Source: Mesorhizobium onobrychidis
GTDB taxonomy: Bacteria; Pseudomonadota; Alphaproteobacteria; Rhizobiales; Rhizobiaceae
DNA: 64,000 nucleotides
Assembly: GCF_024707545.1 (NCBI RefSeq)
Contig: NZ_CP062229.1
Coordinates: 4,259,501-4,323,500, forward strand
Reading direction: 5' to 3'
Shown here one piece after another: positions 54,390 to 62,774 of this stretch. How positions within the stretch are numbered: the first letter of the stretch is position 1; each line of letters opens with the position of its first letter. The notes beneath the pieces are model-generated. The model made no database searches and had not been told where the DNA came from. It worked only from the letters and a program-made list of their open reading frames with translations. Made by a program: the position numbers and the translations under genes.

Positions 54390-55286
54390 ATGAAACGATC
54401 TGACGTACCTTCTCTGGACGATCTGCGTGCCTTCGAGACAGTGGCGCGTCTAGGATCGGTGCGTGCTGCGGCTTTCGAACTCGCGCTGACGCATGGTGCA
54501 GTCAGCCGTCGCGTCTCCAAACTCTCCGCTGATCTTGGCTTGCGCTTGCTCGAAGCGGACGGACGCGGAGTGCGTCTGACCGCCGACGGCGAGAAGCTGG
54601 CGGAGGCGACCGGCAAGGCGTTCAGCTTAATCACTGATACGTTGGCAGAAATCAGATCCAACTCGACACCCATTCCGATCATCCTATCCTGCGAGCGCTC
54701 GCTGGCGATGCGCTGGCTGATTCCGCGCCTGTCTGGGTTTCAAGATCGATACCCGGATGTCGAGGTCCATCTGTCGACTGGCGGCGGTGGGCTCGACTTC
54801 GCGCGCGACCGGGTGACGCTTGCGATCCGCCGTCTCGATTTTCTGGTGGACCCGGAATGGACCATCATCAGGCTGATGCCCGAGCGTGTCGGTCCGGTAA
54901 TGCTACCATCCCTGCGCAAGCGGTTCGAGAGTGGCGACTATGTGGCGCTCGGATCACGGACGCGACCGAATGCTTGGGAAGCGTGGTTCGACGAGCACAT
55001 TGATGCGCCGCGTCCTCGAGCGACCCGATTGCTGGATCATCATTTCCTGATGGCAGAAGCGGCCCTGGGTGGTCTTGGCGTTGCTCTTGCACCACAAGCG
55101 ATTGCAGCGGATGACGTCGCGAATGGGCGATTGGAAGCACCACTCGGCTTTGAACGCGACGGAACCGACTACGGCCTGATCCATCCGAAGTCGATCATTG
55201 TTTCTACCGGCCTCTCCGCATTGCGCGATTGGCTGACCGCAGAGTCCGAGAGATCGTTCAAGCGGCAGGTGCCTGAGAACACCTAA
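54390..55286 (+). CDS. LysR-family regulator of the four-carbon acid operon
   Basis: 298 aa. N-terminal HTH (residues 8-66): L-R-A-F-E-T-V-A-R-L-G-S, A-A-F-E-L-A-L-T-H-G-A-V-S-R-R, and L-R-L-L-E with the GcvA-like form. The effector domain follows from about residue 90. There is no Shine-Dalgarno directly before ATG 54390; instead a perfect palindrome ends there, so the mRNA may be leaderless or the start repressed. It diverges from the DUF1537-PdxA2-TIM barrel operon, its likely target. Confidence 0.9.
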   Translation: MKRSDVPSLDDLRAFETVARLGSVRAAAFELALTHGAVSRRVSKLSADLGLRLLEADGRGVRLTADGEKLAEATGKAFSLITDTLAEIRSNSTPIPIILSCERSLAMRWLIPRLSGFQDRYPDVEVHLSTGGGGLDFARDRVTLAIRRLDFLVDPEWTIIRLMPERVGPVMLPSLRKRFESGDYVALGSRTRPNAWEAWFDEHIDAPRPRATRLLDHHFLMAEAALGGLGVALAPQAIAADDVANGRLEAPLGFERDGTDYGLIHPKSIIVSTGLSALRDWLTAESERSFKRQVPENT

Positions 55287-55570
55287 ACTAAGAAAATAAG
55301 GTCGCCTTTGCGCCCGTATCGGTCGCTGCTCGCAGCACCCGCTTGGTCTGGGCATCCACCCCGTTGGCGGCTCGACTCAGGAGACAGGGCTAGCGCCCTA
55401 AAGGTCGGTTTCGGCTCAGGCGGGGCGAAAGGGACAGCACTGCGAAAGGGCGTGCTGGTTTTGCGGTCGACCGGAGGGCCTTCTGCTGAATGACCATGCA
55501 TTGCGGCACATTCTGCCAAACGCCTGCGATTATGCTCGGCTGATAGGGCAGATTGACAGGAATCAAGGAC

Positions 55571-56239
55571 ATGGATCGCTTCCGGCCGAAATACGTGACT
55601 TTTGATTGCCACGGCACGCTAATCAATTTCCAAATGGCCGAAGCTGCTAAGGATCTGTTCGGTCATATTCTGGATGGACCGCGCATGGACGAATTCATCA
55701 GAAACTTCCAAGGCTACCGCCTCGATGAGGTGCTGCAGGACTGGAAGCCTTATGCAGATGTCGTTCACAACGCACTGGAACGCACCTGCCGCCGCAACAA
55801 CGTCGCATTCCGAGCCGAAGACGCCGAAACGATCTACAACCGCATTCCGACCTGGGGGCCGCATCCGGACGTACCAGAGGGATTGGCTAAACTGGCCAAA
55901 GAAATTCCGCTGGTGATCCTTTCGAACTCCATGATGGCCCAAATTCCGTCGAACGTGGCAAAGCTCGGCGCGCCGTTTCATGCCGTCTACACCGCTGAAC
56001 AGGCCGGTGCCTATAAGCCGCACTTCAAGGCGTTCGAGTATATGTTCGACATGCTGGGATGCGGACCCGAGGACATAACGCACGTTTCCTCGTCTTTCCG
56101 CCACGACCTGATGTCCGCCTATGATCTGGGGATCAAGAACAAGATCTGGGTTAATCGCGGCCATGAGCCTGCCAACCCCTACTACGAGTACACGGAAATC
56201 CGCGATGTGACGCAGCTACCGGGCGTTTTCGGACTCTGA
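55571..56239 (+). CDS. HAD-superfamily hydrolase, paralogue 2 (variant motif I)
   Basis: 222 aa, ATG 55571. It shares long blocks with the gene at 28607: P-T-W-G-P-H-P-D-V-P, A-K-E-I-P-L-V-I-L-S-N-S-M and W-V-N-R-G-H-E-P-A-N-P. Motif I is F-D-C-H-G-T-L-I-N-F, with His where the other has Tyr; the nucleophile Asp is kept. The rest of the core (Lys in Y-K-P, F-R-H-D-L) is intact. It is transcribed rightwards toward a kinase gene. An L-2-haloacid dehalogenase-like or small phosphatase activity is possible. Confidence 0.85.
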   Translation: MDRFRPKYVTFDCHGTLINFQMAEAAKDLFGHILDGPRMDEFIRNFQGYRLDEVLQDWKPYADVVHNALERTCRRNNVAFRAEDAETIYNRIPTWGPHPDVPEGLAKLAKEIPLVILSNSMMAQIPSNVAKLGAPFHAVYTAEQAGAYKPHFKAFEYMFDMLGCGPEDITHVSSSFRHDLMSAYDLGIKNKIWVNRGHEPANPYYEYTEIRDVTQLPGVFGL

Positions 56240-56466
56240 GGGCGAGGACCTGCCGGGGCCTTGCAGGGCACCGCGCCCATTTTTGCGAGAGCTGCCAGCG
56301 GCGCCGTCTCAAATACCGCGAGAAATAGAACTGCGGGCGTCATCGCTGGAGCGCGCCATCTGTCGAAGCATGAAGAACAACCGTCCCCAACAGGCGAGGA
56401 TCTTTCGAATTGGGTGCTTATGGTGATCTGGTCCCCGATGAAGAAGCAGGTCAGCTCAATGGCTCT
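56240..56466. other. Gap before the kinase gene, nothing recognised
   Basis: 227 bp between the HAD and kinase genes. No terminator or operator could be identified. Confidence 0.35.
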
Positions 56467-57540
56467 ATGACGGCAGGATGCGCCCATCTGCCTTGCGCGG
56501 CAGCTTCAACCGAAGCCTATTTTCGCGCTGCCGCCGCAATCCTGGCAATGCGGCCGGGCTCCTCCGAACCGGACATGTCGGCGGCCCTACTGAAGCGCCA
56601 CTACGGATTGACGGGATCGATCGCGACATTGTCCTCCGAGGTTGAGCGCACCGTTGAGGTCAACCTGTCGGACGGTCGCCGGTTGATCCTGAAGACGTCG
56701 GCAAGACCGGAGGCGGTCGACAGCTTTCGTTTTCAAACCGCCGCTATGGCCGGATTGCAAGGGGCCGCGGGCTTCGTTGCACCCGAAGTGCTCCGCACCA
56801 GCAACGGCGCATTGATGTTCGAGCAAGAGGGGGTGTGCGGGTACTTGCAGACCCGGATTGAGGGCATCCCGCTGCACCAGGCTACGCCAACTCCCGACCT
56901 GCTTTTTCGAACCGGCAGTGCTCTCGCCCGGCTGGACCTAGCTCTTGAGCTGGTCAGTGTACCCGCGGTCCACCGCCCCGTTCTTTGGCACGTCGGTTGC
57001 TGGTCGCGGTTGACGGAACTACAGCAATACCTGCCATCCGGGACCATTGCCGATAGTGTACGCGTGGCGATGGCGGAGTATGTGGAGTTGGTTGAGCCAC
57101 AAATCTCGAATGTGGCATGGCAGGTAACTCATAATGATCCCAGCCCGTTCAACATGATGGTGACAGGCCAGGGAATGAGCTTCATCGATTTCGGCGATGG
57201 CTGCTGGAGCCCCAGGATCCAGGATCTGGCGATCGCAGCAAGTCACGTCGTAAAGGATCCGACCCTTCCTTTGGGCGGGGCTGAACATCTTATCGCCGGC
57301 TATGCCTCTGTCATTCCACTTTCGGCGCTGGAAGCAAAACTGCTCGTCGGACTGATGCGGGCGCGACAAAGCGCATTGATCTTGGTCAACTACTGGCGAT
57401 CCCACCTTTTTCCGGCCGACGCCCAGTACATCAAAAAGAATGTCGCGCGTGCCGAGCACGGACTTTCCATCCTGGCGACTCTTGGTGCCGCATCGGGCGA
57501 GGAGGCAGTCATGGCGGCAATGCCGTCGTTTCAGCCGTAA
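56467..57540 (+). CDS. APH-type small-molecule kinase (hydroxylysine/ethanolamine kinase-like)
   Basis: 357 aa from ATG 56467. Aminoglycoside-phosphotransferase fold: a G-rich-like start, Lys in L-I-L-K-T-S, the catalytic loop V-T-H-N-D-P-S-P-F-N-M, and the metal Asp in F-I-D-F-G-D-G-C-W-S-P (the so-called DFG/DxD segment). This is the branch containing hydroxylysine kinase and choline/ethanolamine-like kinases. The next gene is a phospholyase-type class III PLP enzyme, the same pairing that in animals turns hydroxylysine into 2-aminoadipate semialdehyde. The N-terminal choice is uncertain; ATG 56548 is another option. Confidence 0.82.
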   Translation: MTAGCAHLPCAAASTEAYFRAAAAILAMRPGSSEPDMSAALLKRHYGLTGSIATLSSEVERTVEVNLSDGRRLILKTSARPEAVDSFRFQTAAMAGLQGAAGFVAPEVLRTSNGALMFEQEGVCGYLQTRIEGIPLHQATPTPDLLFRTGSALARLDLALELVSVPAVHRPVLWHVGCWSRLTELQQYLPSGTIADSVRVAMAEYVELVEPQISNVAWQVTHNDPSPFNMMVTGQGMSFIDFGDGCWSPRIQDLAIAASHVVKDPTLPLGGAEHLIAGYASVIPLSALEAKLLVGLMRARQSALILVNYWRSHLFPADAQYIKKNVARAEHGLSILATLGAASGEEAVMAAMPSFQP

Positions 57541-57626
57541 CACATTTCGGTTCGCTCGACCGGCACGGTAGCCAAAAGACGAACCGCGAATTGATCAAGG
57601 TACTCTTTCAAATAGGCAGCAGCACC

Positions 57627-58955
57627 ATGTCCACAGATCTCATGCCTAATCGCTACAGGCCCGGCGAGTCCGACCTTCCCAGGCGCGAGTCCGAGCTAAT
57701 TGCTCGCCGTGACGAAGTACTTGGGGCCTCTTATCGGCTTCAGTACCGCCGGCCCGTGCACTTCGTTCGTGGCGAAGGCATGTGGCTCTACGATCCTGAC
57801 GGGCGTGCCTACCTTGATTTCTACAATAACGTGCCGTCGCTCGGCCATTGCCACCCAGAAGTAAACGCCGCAATGGCTGAACAGGCGGGCCGGATCAGCG
57901 CCAACACGCGCTATCTCGAGCCAAAACTCATCGACTATGCCGAGCGACTGGTCGACACTTTCCCAAGCGAGCTCGACCGGGTGGTTTTTACTTGCACGGG
58001 GAGTGAATCCAACGATCTGGCCCTGCGTATTGCGCGATTTGCGAGCGGCAACGAAGGCGTGATCGTCTCGACTTACGCGTATCACGGTACCAGTGCGGCT
58101 ACTGCCGCGGTTTCCCCGAACCTGGGCGACGCGGTCAAGCTCAGCCCATTCGTGCGCATGGTATCCCTACCTGGGCCGGCAGGGGTGCCGGAAGCCCAGG
58201 CTGCGGACTTTTTCGAGAAACAGATTCGTTCGGCCATTGTGGATTTGAACCGTCGTGGCATCGGCGTTGCGGCCCTGCTCATCGACAGTATTTTTTCCAG
58301 CGATGGCGTATGGGTCGATCCCCCTGGTTTCATTGCCAGTGGAGTTGCGGCCGTGCGGGAGGCAGGTGGTCTCGTCATCGCCGACGAAGTTCAACCGGGC
58401 TTCGGGCGAACCGGCGCTCATATGTGGGGCTTTGAGCGGCACGGGATCGTTCCGGATCTTGTTACCCTCGGCAAGCCGATGGGCAACGGATTTCCAATTG
58501 GCGCTGTCGTTGGTCGCAAAGCACCGATGGAGCAATTTGGTGCCACCTCTCGCTACTCGAACACATTCGCCGGAAATACGGTTGGCATAGCGACCGCGGA
58601 CGCCGTGCTGACGATCCTGCAGCGTGACCAGATCCCCCAGAAAGCGCTTGCCATGAGCCAGCGCCTCCGAGCCGGGCTGGAGAAAATCGCGCAGCAGCCT
58701 TACGGAGTTCGTGCCATCCGAAATGCCGGTCTGTTCTTTGGCGTCGATATAGGGCCTGAGGGCACCCCGGCGGCAAGCCGGCGGGCAATGGCGCTGGATG
58801 TGGTGGACGCAATGCGGGACGACGGCGTCCTTGTCAGCACGACAGGGGCCAACGAGGATTCGCTTAAAGTGCGCCCGCCGCTCGTTTGCCAGGCCGAGCA
58901 TGTCGACCTCTTCCTTGCAGCCATGGAGCGGGCGCTCATCAAGGTCGCAGGCTAG
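57627..58955 (+). CDS. Class III PLP enzyme, aminophosphate phospholyase-like (hydroxylysine/ethanolamine-P lyase type)
   Basis: 442 aa from ATG 57627. Landmarks of fold-type I: D-F-Y-N-N-V-P-S-L-G-H-C-H-P, C-T-G-S-E-S-N-D-L-A (phosphate loop), V-I-A-D-E-V-Q-P-G-F-G-R-T-G, and T-L-G-K-P-M-G-N-G-F-P-I with the PLP Lys. The N-V-P-S-L-G-H-C-H-P and Q-P-G-F-G-R-T-G variants are characteristic of the AGXT2L-type phospholyases rather than of ordinary aminotransferases. Preceded by an APH-type kinase, it should eliminate phosphate and ammonia from a phosphorylated amino alcohol, yielding an aldehyde for one of the aldehyde dehydrogenases. Confidence 0.82.
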   Translation: MSTDLMPNRYRPGESDLPRRESELIARRDEVLGASYRLQYRRPVHFVRGEGMWLYDPDGRAYLDFYNNVPSLGHCHPEVNAAMAEQAGRISANTRYLEPKLIDYAERLVDTFPSELDRVVFTCTGSESNDLALRIARFASGNEGVIVSTYAYHGTSAATAAVSPNLGDAVKLSPFVRMVSLPGPAGVPEAQAADFFEKQIRSAIVDLNRRGIGVAALLIDSIFSSDGVWVDPPGFIASGVAAVREAGGLVIADEVQPGFGRTGAHMWGFERHGIVPDLVTLGKPMGNGFPIGAVVGRKAPMEQFGATSRYSNTFAGNTVGIATADAVLTILQRDQIPQKALAMSQRLRAGLEKIAQQPYGVRAIRNAGLFFGVDIGPEGTPAASRRAMALDVVDAMRDDGVLVSTTGANEDSLKVRPPLVCQAEHVDLFLAAMERALIKVAG

Positions 58956-59047
58956 ACCGCATACCTGCGAGCAGGTGGCCAGGTCCTGGTTCAATGGGTG
59001 CCGAGATTGGCGGTGTCGGTCGGCCACTTTGGGGCCTCTCGGCGGGA

Positions 59048-59323
59048 TCAGGGAAGGATATCCTTCAGCCGATAATAGGTGCCCACCATTGGCAGGGACC
59101 ACGGCTTGCCCGTATGCAGCGGGACGGCATTCCAGTCCATGCCACCGATTGGATTGGTATCTGTGCGGCCCATGGCAATGTCCGCTAGCACACTTCCGAT
59201 CAGCGTCGAGAGCTGCGCGCCATGTCCTGAATAGCCCATGCCGTAGATCAGGCCATTGGCGGTGCCGGCGCGCGGATAGCGGTCTTGCGTGCAGCCGACG
59301 AGACCGCCCCATGGGGCGTTCAC
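59048..59323 (-). pseudogene. Decayed C-terminal fragment of a DAO-type oxidoreductase
   Basis: About 91 residues ending at a natural stop (TGA 59048-59050). They match the C-terminal quarter of the intact enzyme at 45753: W-G-G-L-V-G-C-T-Q-D-R-Y-P-R-A-G, Y-G-M-G-Y-S-G-H-G-A-Q-L-S-T-L, and the ending Y-Y-R-L-K-D. No N-terminal three quarters are present to the right, where an unrelated SDR gene lies. Same family as the fragment at 35041. Confidence 0.8.
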
Positions 59324-59383
59324 ATCAAGATCTTATCCGGCTGACAGAGCATTTTCTCAGCGCGCAGCGATAGTCGATCCAGT

Positions 59384-60220
59384 CTAAAAAGACCCGTCCG
59401 TCGACCTTGATAGGTCTTCATATGCGTTTACTTCCTCAAGCCGGGCTTCAAGTGCTGGCTTGAAGGCAGCAAGTGCATCACTTCCCGCCAGAAACTGCTT
59501 CGGCGGATTTTCCATGGTGGCAATTTTCACGAGGATATTGCCGAGCTTGGCGGGATCGCCCTGCTGCTTGCCGTCATAACCCGACCACATATCCTCGGCG
59601 CTGCCTTCAACTGCGTAGTCCTCGATCGTGCCGCTGCCATACTTGGCATTTTTGGCGTCCAGCAGGTCTGTCCGGAAGAAGCCCGGTTCGACGGTCGTGA
59701 TCTTGATGCCGAATTGTTCGACCTCCTGAGCCACTGACTGCGACAGGCCTTCGACGGCGAACTTGGCGGCGCTGTAGGCGCTGCAGTGCTTGAAACCCAT
59801 GATCCCCGCAAGCGACGTGATGTTGATGATCCGGCCGGACCTCTGCTTGCGCATGACCGGAAGGACGGCGCGCATGACATGCATGACACCGAGGAAATTG
59901 GTCGACATCAGCCCGCCGATCTCGGCCGTGGTCAACTCTTCGAAGTTGCCGAGCAGGCTGTAGCCTGCGACATTACCCACGACGTCGATATGCCCGAAGA
60001 TCTGGACGGCTTCATCGACCGCCGCCTTCACCCGGGTTTCATCCGTGACGTCCAGTTGAACGAAGGTGAGGTTGTCGCCGGTGATGTCGCTCAGAGCGTT
60101 CCGGACCTTGTCGAGATTACGACCTGTCGCCACCACGCGCTCGCCAGCCTTCAAGGCTGCCCTTGCTGTTGCTGCGCCGATGCCACTGCCCGCACCCGTG
60201 ATAAACCATACCCTACTCAT
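59384..60220 (-). CDS. Short-chain dehydrogenase/reductase 1
   Basis: 278 aa. Rossmann motif I-T-G-A-G-S-G-I-G (residues 7-15), N-V-A-G-Y in place of NNAG, catalytic Y-S-A-A-K (about residues 158-162) and the preceding Ser in N-I-T-S-L-A-G. A classical SDR; cofactor probably NADP from the Arg after strand 2 (G-R-N-L-D). The paralogue at 60745 shares W-x-I-T-G, L-L-G-N-F-E-E and P-G-x-F-R-T-D-L-L-D. A DUF1330 gene lies between the two. The pair is probably controlled by the LysR at 61717. Confidence 0.9.
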   Translation of the reverse strand: MSRVWFITGAGSGIGAATARAALKAGERVVATGRNLDKVRNALSDITGDNLTFVQLDVTDETRVKAAVDEAVQIFGHIDVVGNVAGYSLLGNFEELTTAEIGGLMSTNFLGVMHVMRAVLPVMRKQRSGRIINITSLAGIMGFKHCSAYSAAKFAVEGLSQSVAQEVEQFGIKITTVEPGFFRTDLLDAKNAKYGSGTIEDYAVEGSAEDMWSGYDGKQQGDPAKLGNILVKIATMENPPKQFLAGSDALAAFKPALEARLEEVNAYEDLSRSTDGSF

Positions 60221-60307
60221 GTTTTGCTCCTGTTTTCGAATGCCGGGAAGATCGATGGCGCAAGGCGATCCGATTGGCTTGCATTGTCCGAATGGACCTG
60301 GAAATTG

Positions 60308-60682
60308 TCACGCTGGCGGGACGAATCCTTGTGTGATGACGACCGATCCTTCGGTCGAGGCGATGCGGAACTGCTTCGCGGCGGTATATTCCGGCGAGTT
60401 GTAGAACCGCTCGGCGTCGGCCACACTCGGGAACTCGGCGATGGCCAAGGCCGACTTCGGCTCGCCTTCCACCGCGTCCGCGTTCAGGTTGAAGACGATG
60501 ATCTTGCCGCCGTATTTCGGAGCAAGCGGGCCTGCCTCATCCATGTATTTCTGGAAGACCGCCTGATCGGTGATCATGTAGTTCGCGATCATGTAACCCG
60601 GTGCCTGAGTATCCTGCGCATAGGCTGGTGCGCCAAGGACGAGGATGACGGCTGCGGCAACGCCAACAATGAACTTCTTCAT
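60308..60682 (-). CDS. Periplasmic DUF1330 protein
   Basis: 124 aa from ATG 60680-60682. Signal peptide (residues 1-22, A-Y-A-Q at the cleavage site), then a dimeric alpha-beta-barrel-like domain: P-G-Y-M-I-A-N-Y-M-I-T-D, Y-G-G-K-I-I-V-F, and F-P-S-V-A-D-A-E-R-F-Y-N-S-P-E-Y, the DUF1330 signature. Function is unknown. It sits between two SDR genes on the same strand. A longer upstream frame exists but lacks coding features. Confidence 0.85.
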   Translation of the reverse strand: MKKFIVGVAAAVILVLGAPAYAQDTQAPGYMIANYMITDQAVFQKYMDEAGPLAPKYGGKIIVFNLNADAVEGEPKSALAIAEFPSVADAERFYNSPEYTAAKQFRIASTEGSVVITQGFVPPA

Positions 60683-60744
60683 TTTAGTCTCCTTCGATTT
60701 TTGAGTGTGGTGGTCATAACGAGCCGTCCGTCGACCTGGAAAGC

Positions 60745-61548
60745 TCATCGTGGCATGTCGCTCAGACGCTCCTCGATGCCGGGCATGATCATTCCGATCG
60801 CATCCGTTCCGGCGACAAAGGTTTTGGGCGGGTTTTCCATGGCGGCGATCTTGAGGAGAGCAGCGCCGAGCCGGCCAGCATCGCCAGGCTGTGCCCCGTG
60901 ATAGGCCGACCAAAACGATTGCGATGTTGCCTCGTCGGCGTAGTCGTCGATACCGCTCTTCGGAACGTAGCGGACGTTCTGACTGTCCAGGAGATCGGTG
61001 CGGAAGGCGCCGGGCTCGGCGGTCGTGATCTTGATGCCGAACGGCTCGACCTCGATCCCGACAGAGAACGCAAGGCCCTCAATCGCGAACTTGGTTGCGG
61101 AATAGGCGCCGCAGTGCTTGAGGCCGACAACGCCGGCGGCAGCGCCGATGTTGATGATGTAGCCCGAGCGCTGCTTGCACATCACCGGAAGGACCGCACG
61201 CATGACATGCACGACGCCGTAGAAATTGGTGGCGAACTGGGCTTCGATCTCCGGGAGGGGCGTCTCTTCAAATTGCCGAGCAGGCAGTAGCCCGCGCTGT
61301 TGACAGCCACGTCGATGCGGCCGAAGCGCGCGACCGCCTCCTCGATGACGGACTTTGTCTGCGCCTTGCCCGTCACGTCCAACTGGACGAGCGCCAGATT
61401 GTCGCCGGCAACGTCGTCGAGAGCCTTGCGGGCCTTGTTGAGATTCCTGGCGGTCGCGACCACGCTGTCGCCAGCCCTTCAAGGCCGCTCTGGCGGTCCC
61501 GGCGCCAATGCCGCTGCTCACACCGGTGATGAGCCAAACCTTGTTCAT
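60745..61548 (-). pseudogene. Short-chain dehydrogenase/reductase 2, with two compensating frameshifts
   Basis: The frame 60745-61548 has the start (V-W-L-I-T-G-V-S-S-G-I-G) and the second half (Y-S-A-T-K and P-G-A-F-R-T-D-L-L-D) of an SDR, but its central 65 or so residues are Arg/Gln-rich nonsense. In the shifted frame the missing part is perfect SDR: V-V-A-T-A-R-N-L-N-K, V-Q-L-D-V-T and N-S-A-G-Y-C-L-L-G-N. The shifts are an extra C in the run at 61475-61477 and a missing A near 61270-61272. Two opposite errors so close to each other suggest assembly or sequencing error; if real, the enzyme is dead. It is the probable direct target of the 45-bp element at 61603. Confidence 0.82.
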
Positions 61549-61602
61549 GGCTAACTCCTGTCTTCGATGAGCAGGAAAATGGAGCGCCCGGTTTGGTCTG
61601 AA

Positions 61603-61647
61603 TAGCAGCTATAATCTGCATGAAGTTAGAAATGGCATTGATAAATG
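61603..61647 (-). promoter_or_regulatory. 45-bp element, copy 1, upstream of SDR 2
   Basis: Read on the minus strand, CATTTATCAATGCCATTTCT, then AACTTCATGCAGATTATAGC and TGCTA. It matches the copy at 62653 in 41 of 45 positions, in opposite orientation. It lies 54 bp upstream of SDR 2 and on the far side of the LysR gene from copy 2. It contains TTCATG and ATTATAG, which could act as -35-like and -10-like boxes. Confidence 0.72.
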
Positions 61648-61716
61648 CCCCCGCGCCGGAGGAAGCGTCTGACAGCGCAAAGTGGAAACGCTGGATGATT
61701 GATGGGTTAGCGGCTG

Positions 61717-62655
61717 CTATCCCCTCGAGGGCGTCGGACGACGAATGACCTTCGGCCGCGCCTTTCCCTTGTAGCGGAGTGCATCGACGAGAAGGAGGAA
61801 GGCCGGCGTATGCTGCCGTCGGCTGGGGTAGTAAAGATGATAGCCGGAGATCGGCTGGCACCAGTCTTCCAGCACCCGGATCAGACGCCCGCTGGCCACA
61901 TGCTCGGAAACCTGACTTTCGAACGTGTAGGCCAGTCCCAGTCCATCGAGAGCAGCGTTTTCCAACATTTCGTTGTCGTTGAGGATGAGCGCCCCGTTGA
62001 CCCGGACCTCAAGCTCAACGCCATCGCGCTCGAATTCCCAGGCATAGAGCCCGCCACTGGTGGTCTGGCGGTAGTTTGCGCAGTTGTGCTCGCTCAGATC
62101 ACGCGGCGTTTGCGGAACTTTTCGCTTGGCAAAGTAGGATGGGGAGCCGACCACCGCCATGCGGATATCCGGGCTGACCCGAACCGATATCATATCCTTC
62201 TGTACCTGCTCACCCAGGCGAACGCCGGCATCAAATCTTCCGGCGACGATATCCGTCAGGCCTTCATCAACACTGATCTCGACCGCAATGTCCGGATACT
62301 CCGGCAGGAGTTTCACAAGCGCGGGCCAGAGCACCATTCTGGCGGCATGCCGGAAGGTCGTGATGCGGATCGTGCCGGCCGGCTTGTCGCGAAGTGCAGT
62401 GAGCGCGGCGACTTCGCTGTCGATATGGTCGAATGCCGGGCGCAGGCTATGAAGCAGCCTTTCTCCAGCATCCGTCAAAGACAAACTGCGCGTCGTTCGC
62501 GCGATCAATCGCAGTCCGAGCCGTTCTTCCAGCATGCGGACGGAATAGCTCAGAGCGGACTGGGAAAGGCCGAGCTTCGCGGCCGCACGTGTGAAGCTTC
62601 CCTCCTCGGCAACCGCGATGAACGCGGCGAATTCACTGAAGTCGCCCTTTCTCAT
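61717..62655 (-). CDS. LysR-family regulator flanked by its probable operators
   Basis: 312 aa. HTH in residues 5-64: F-A-A-F-I-A-V-A-E-E-G-S-F, A-A-A-K-L-G-L-S-Q-S-A-L-S-Y, and L-G-L-R-L-I-A-R-T-T-R-S. The effector domain begins near residue 90. The start codon ATG (62653-62655) is the first triplet of a 45-bp element whose near-identical partner lies downstream of the gene at 61603. The regulator therefore sits between the two operators, each of which drives a different operon: the SDR set leftwards and the molybdenum hydroxylase rightwards. Autoregulation is likely because the right element begins at its own start codon. Confidence 0.9.
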   Translation of the reverse strand: MRKGDFSEFAAFIAVAEEGSFTRAAAKLGLSQSALSYSVRMLEERLGLRLIARTTRSLSLTDAGERLLHSLRPAFDHIDSEVAALTALRDKPAGTIRITTFRHAARMVLWPALVKLLPEYPDIAVEISVDEGLTDIVAGRFDAGVRLGEQVQKDMISVRVSPDIRMAVVGSPSYFAKRKVPQTPRDLSEHNCANYRQTTSGGLYAWEFERDGVELEVRVNGALILNDNEMLENAALDGLGLAYTFESQVSEHVASGRLIRVLEDWCQPISGYHLYYPSRRQHTPAFLLLVDALRYKGKARPKVIRRPTPSRG

Positions 62656-62697
62656 TTATAAATCCCATTTCTAACTTCATGCAAATTATAGCAGCTA
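62653..62697 (+). promoter_or_regulatory. 45-bp element, copy 2, upstream of the molybdenum hydroxylase operon
   Basis: On the plus strand CATTTATAAATCCCATTTCT, then AACTTCATGCAAATTATAGC and AGCTA; 41 of 45 positions match copy 1 (61603). The first three bases are the reverse complement of the LysR start codon. ATTTATAAAT within it is a perfect 10-bp palindrome. It points toward the gene at 62775, 77 bp away. Confidence 0.75.
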
Positions 62698-62774
62698 ATT
62701 AGCATGCCCGTCCTCCGCTATTTGCTCTCCAACACCACACGTTGCGGCATCGGCAAACGGACGAGGACGAGTTC

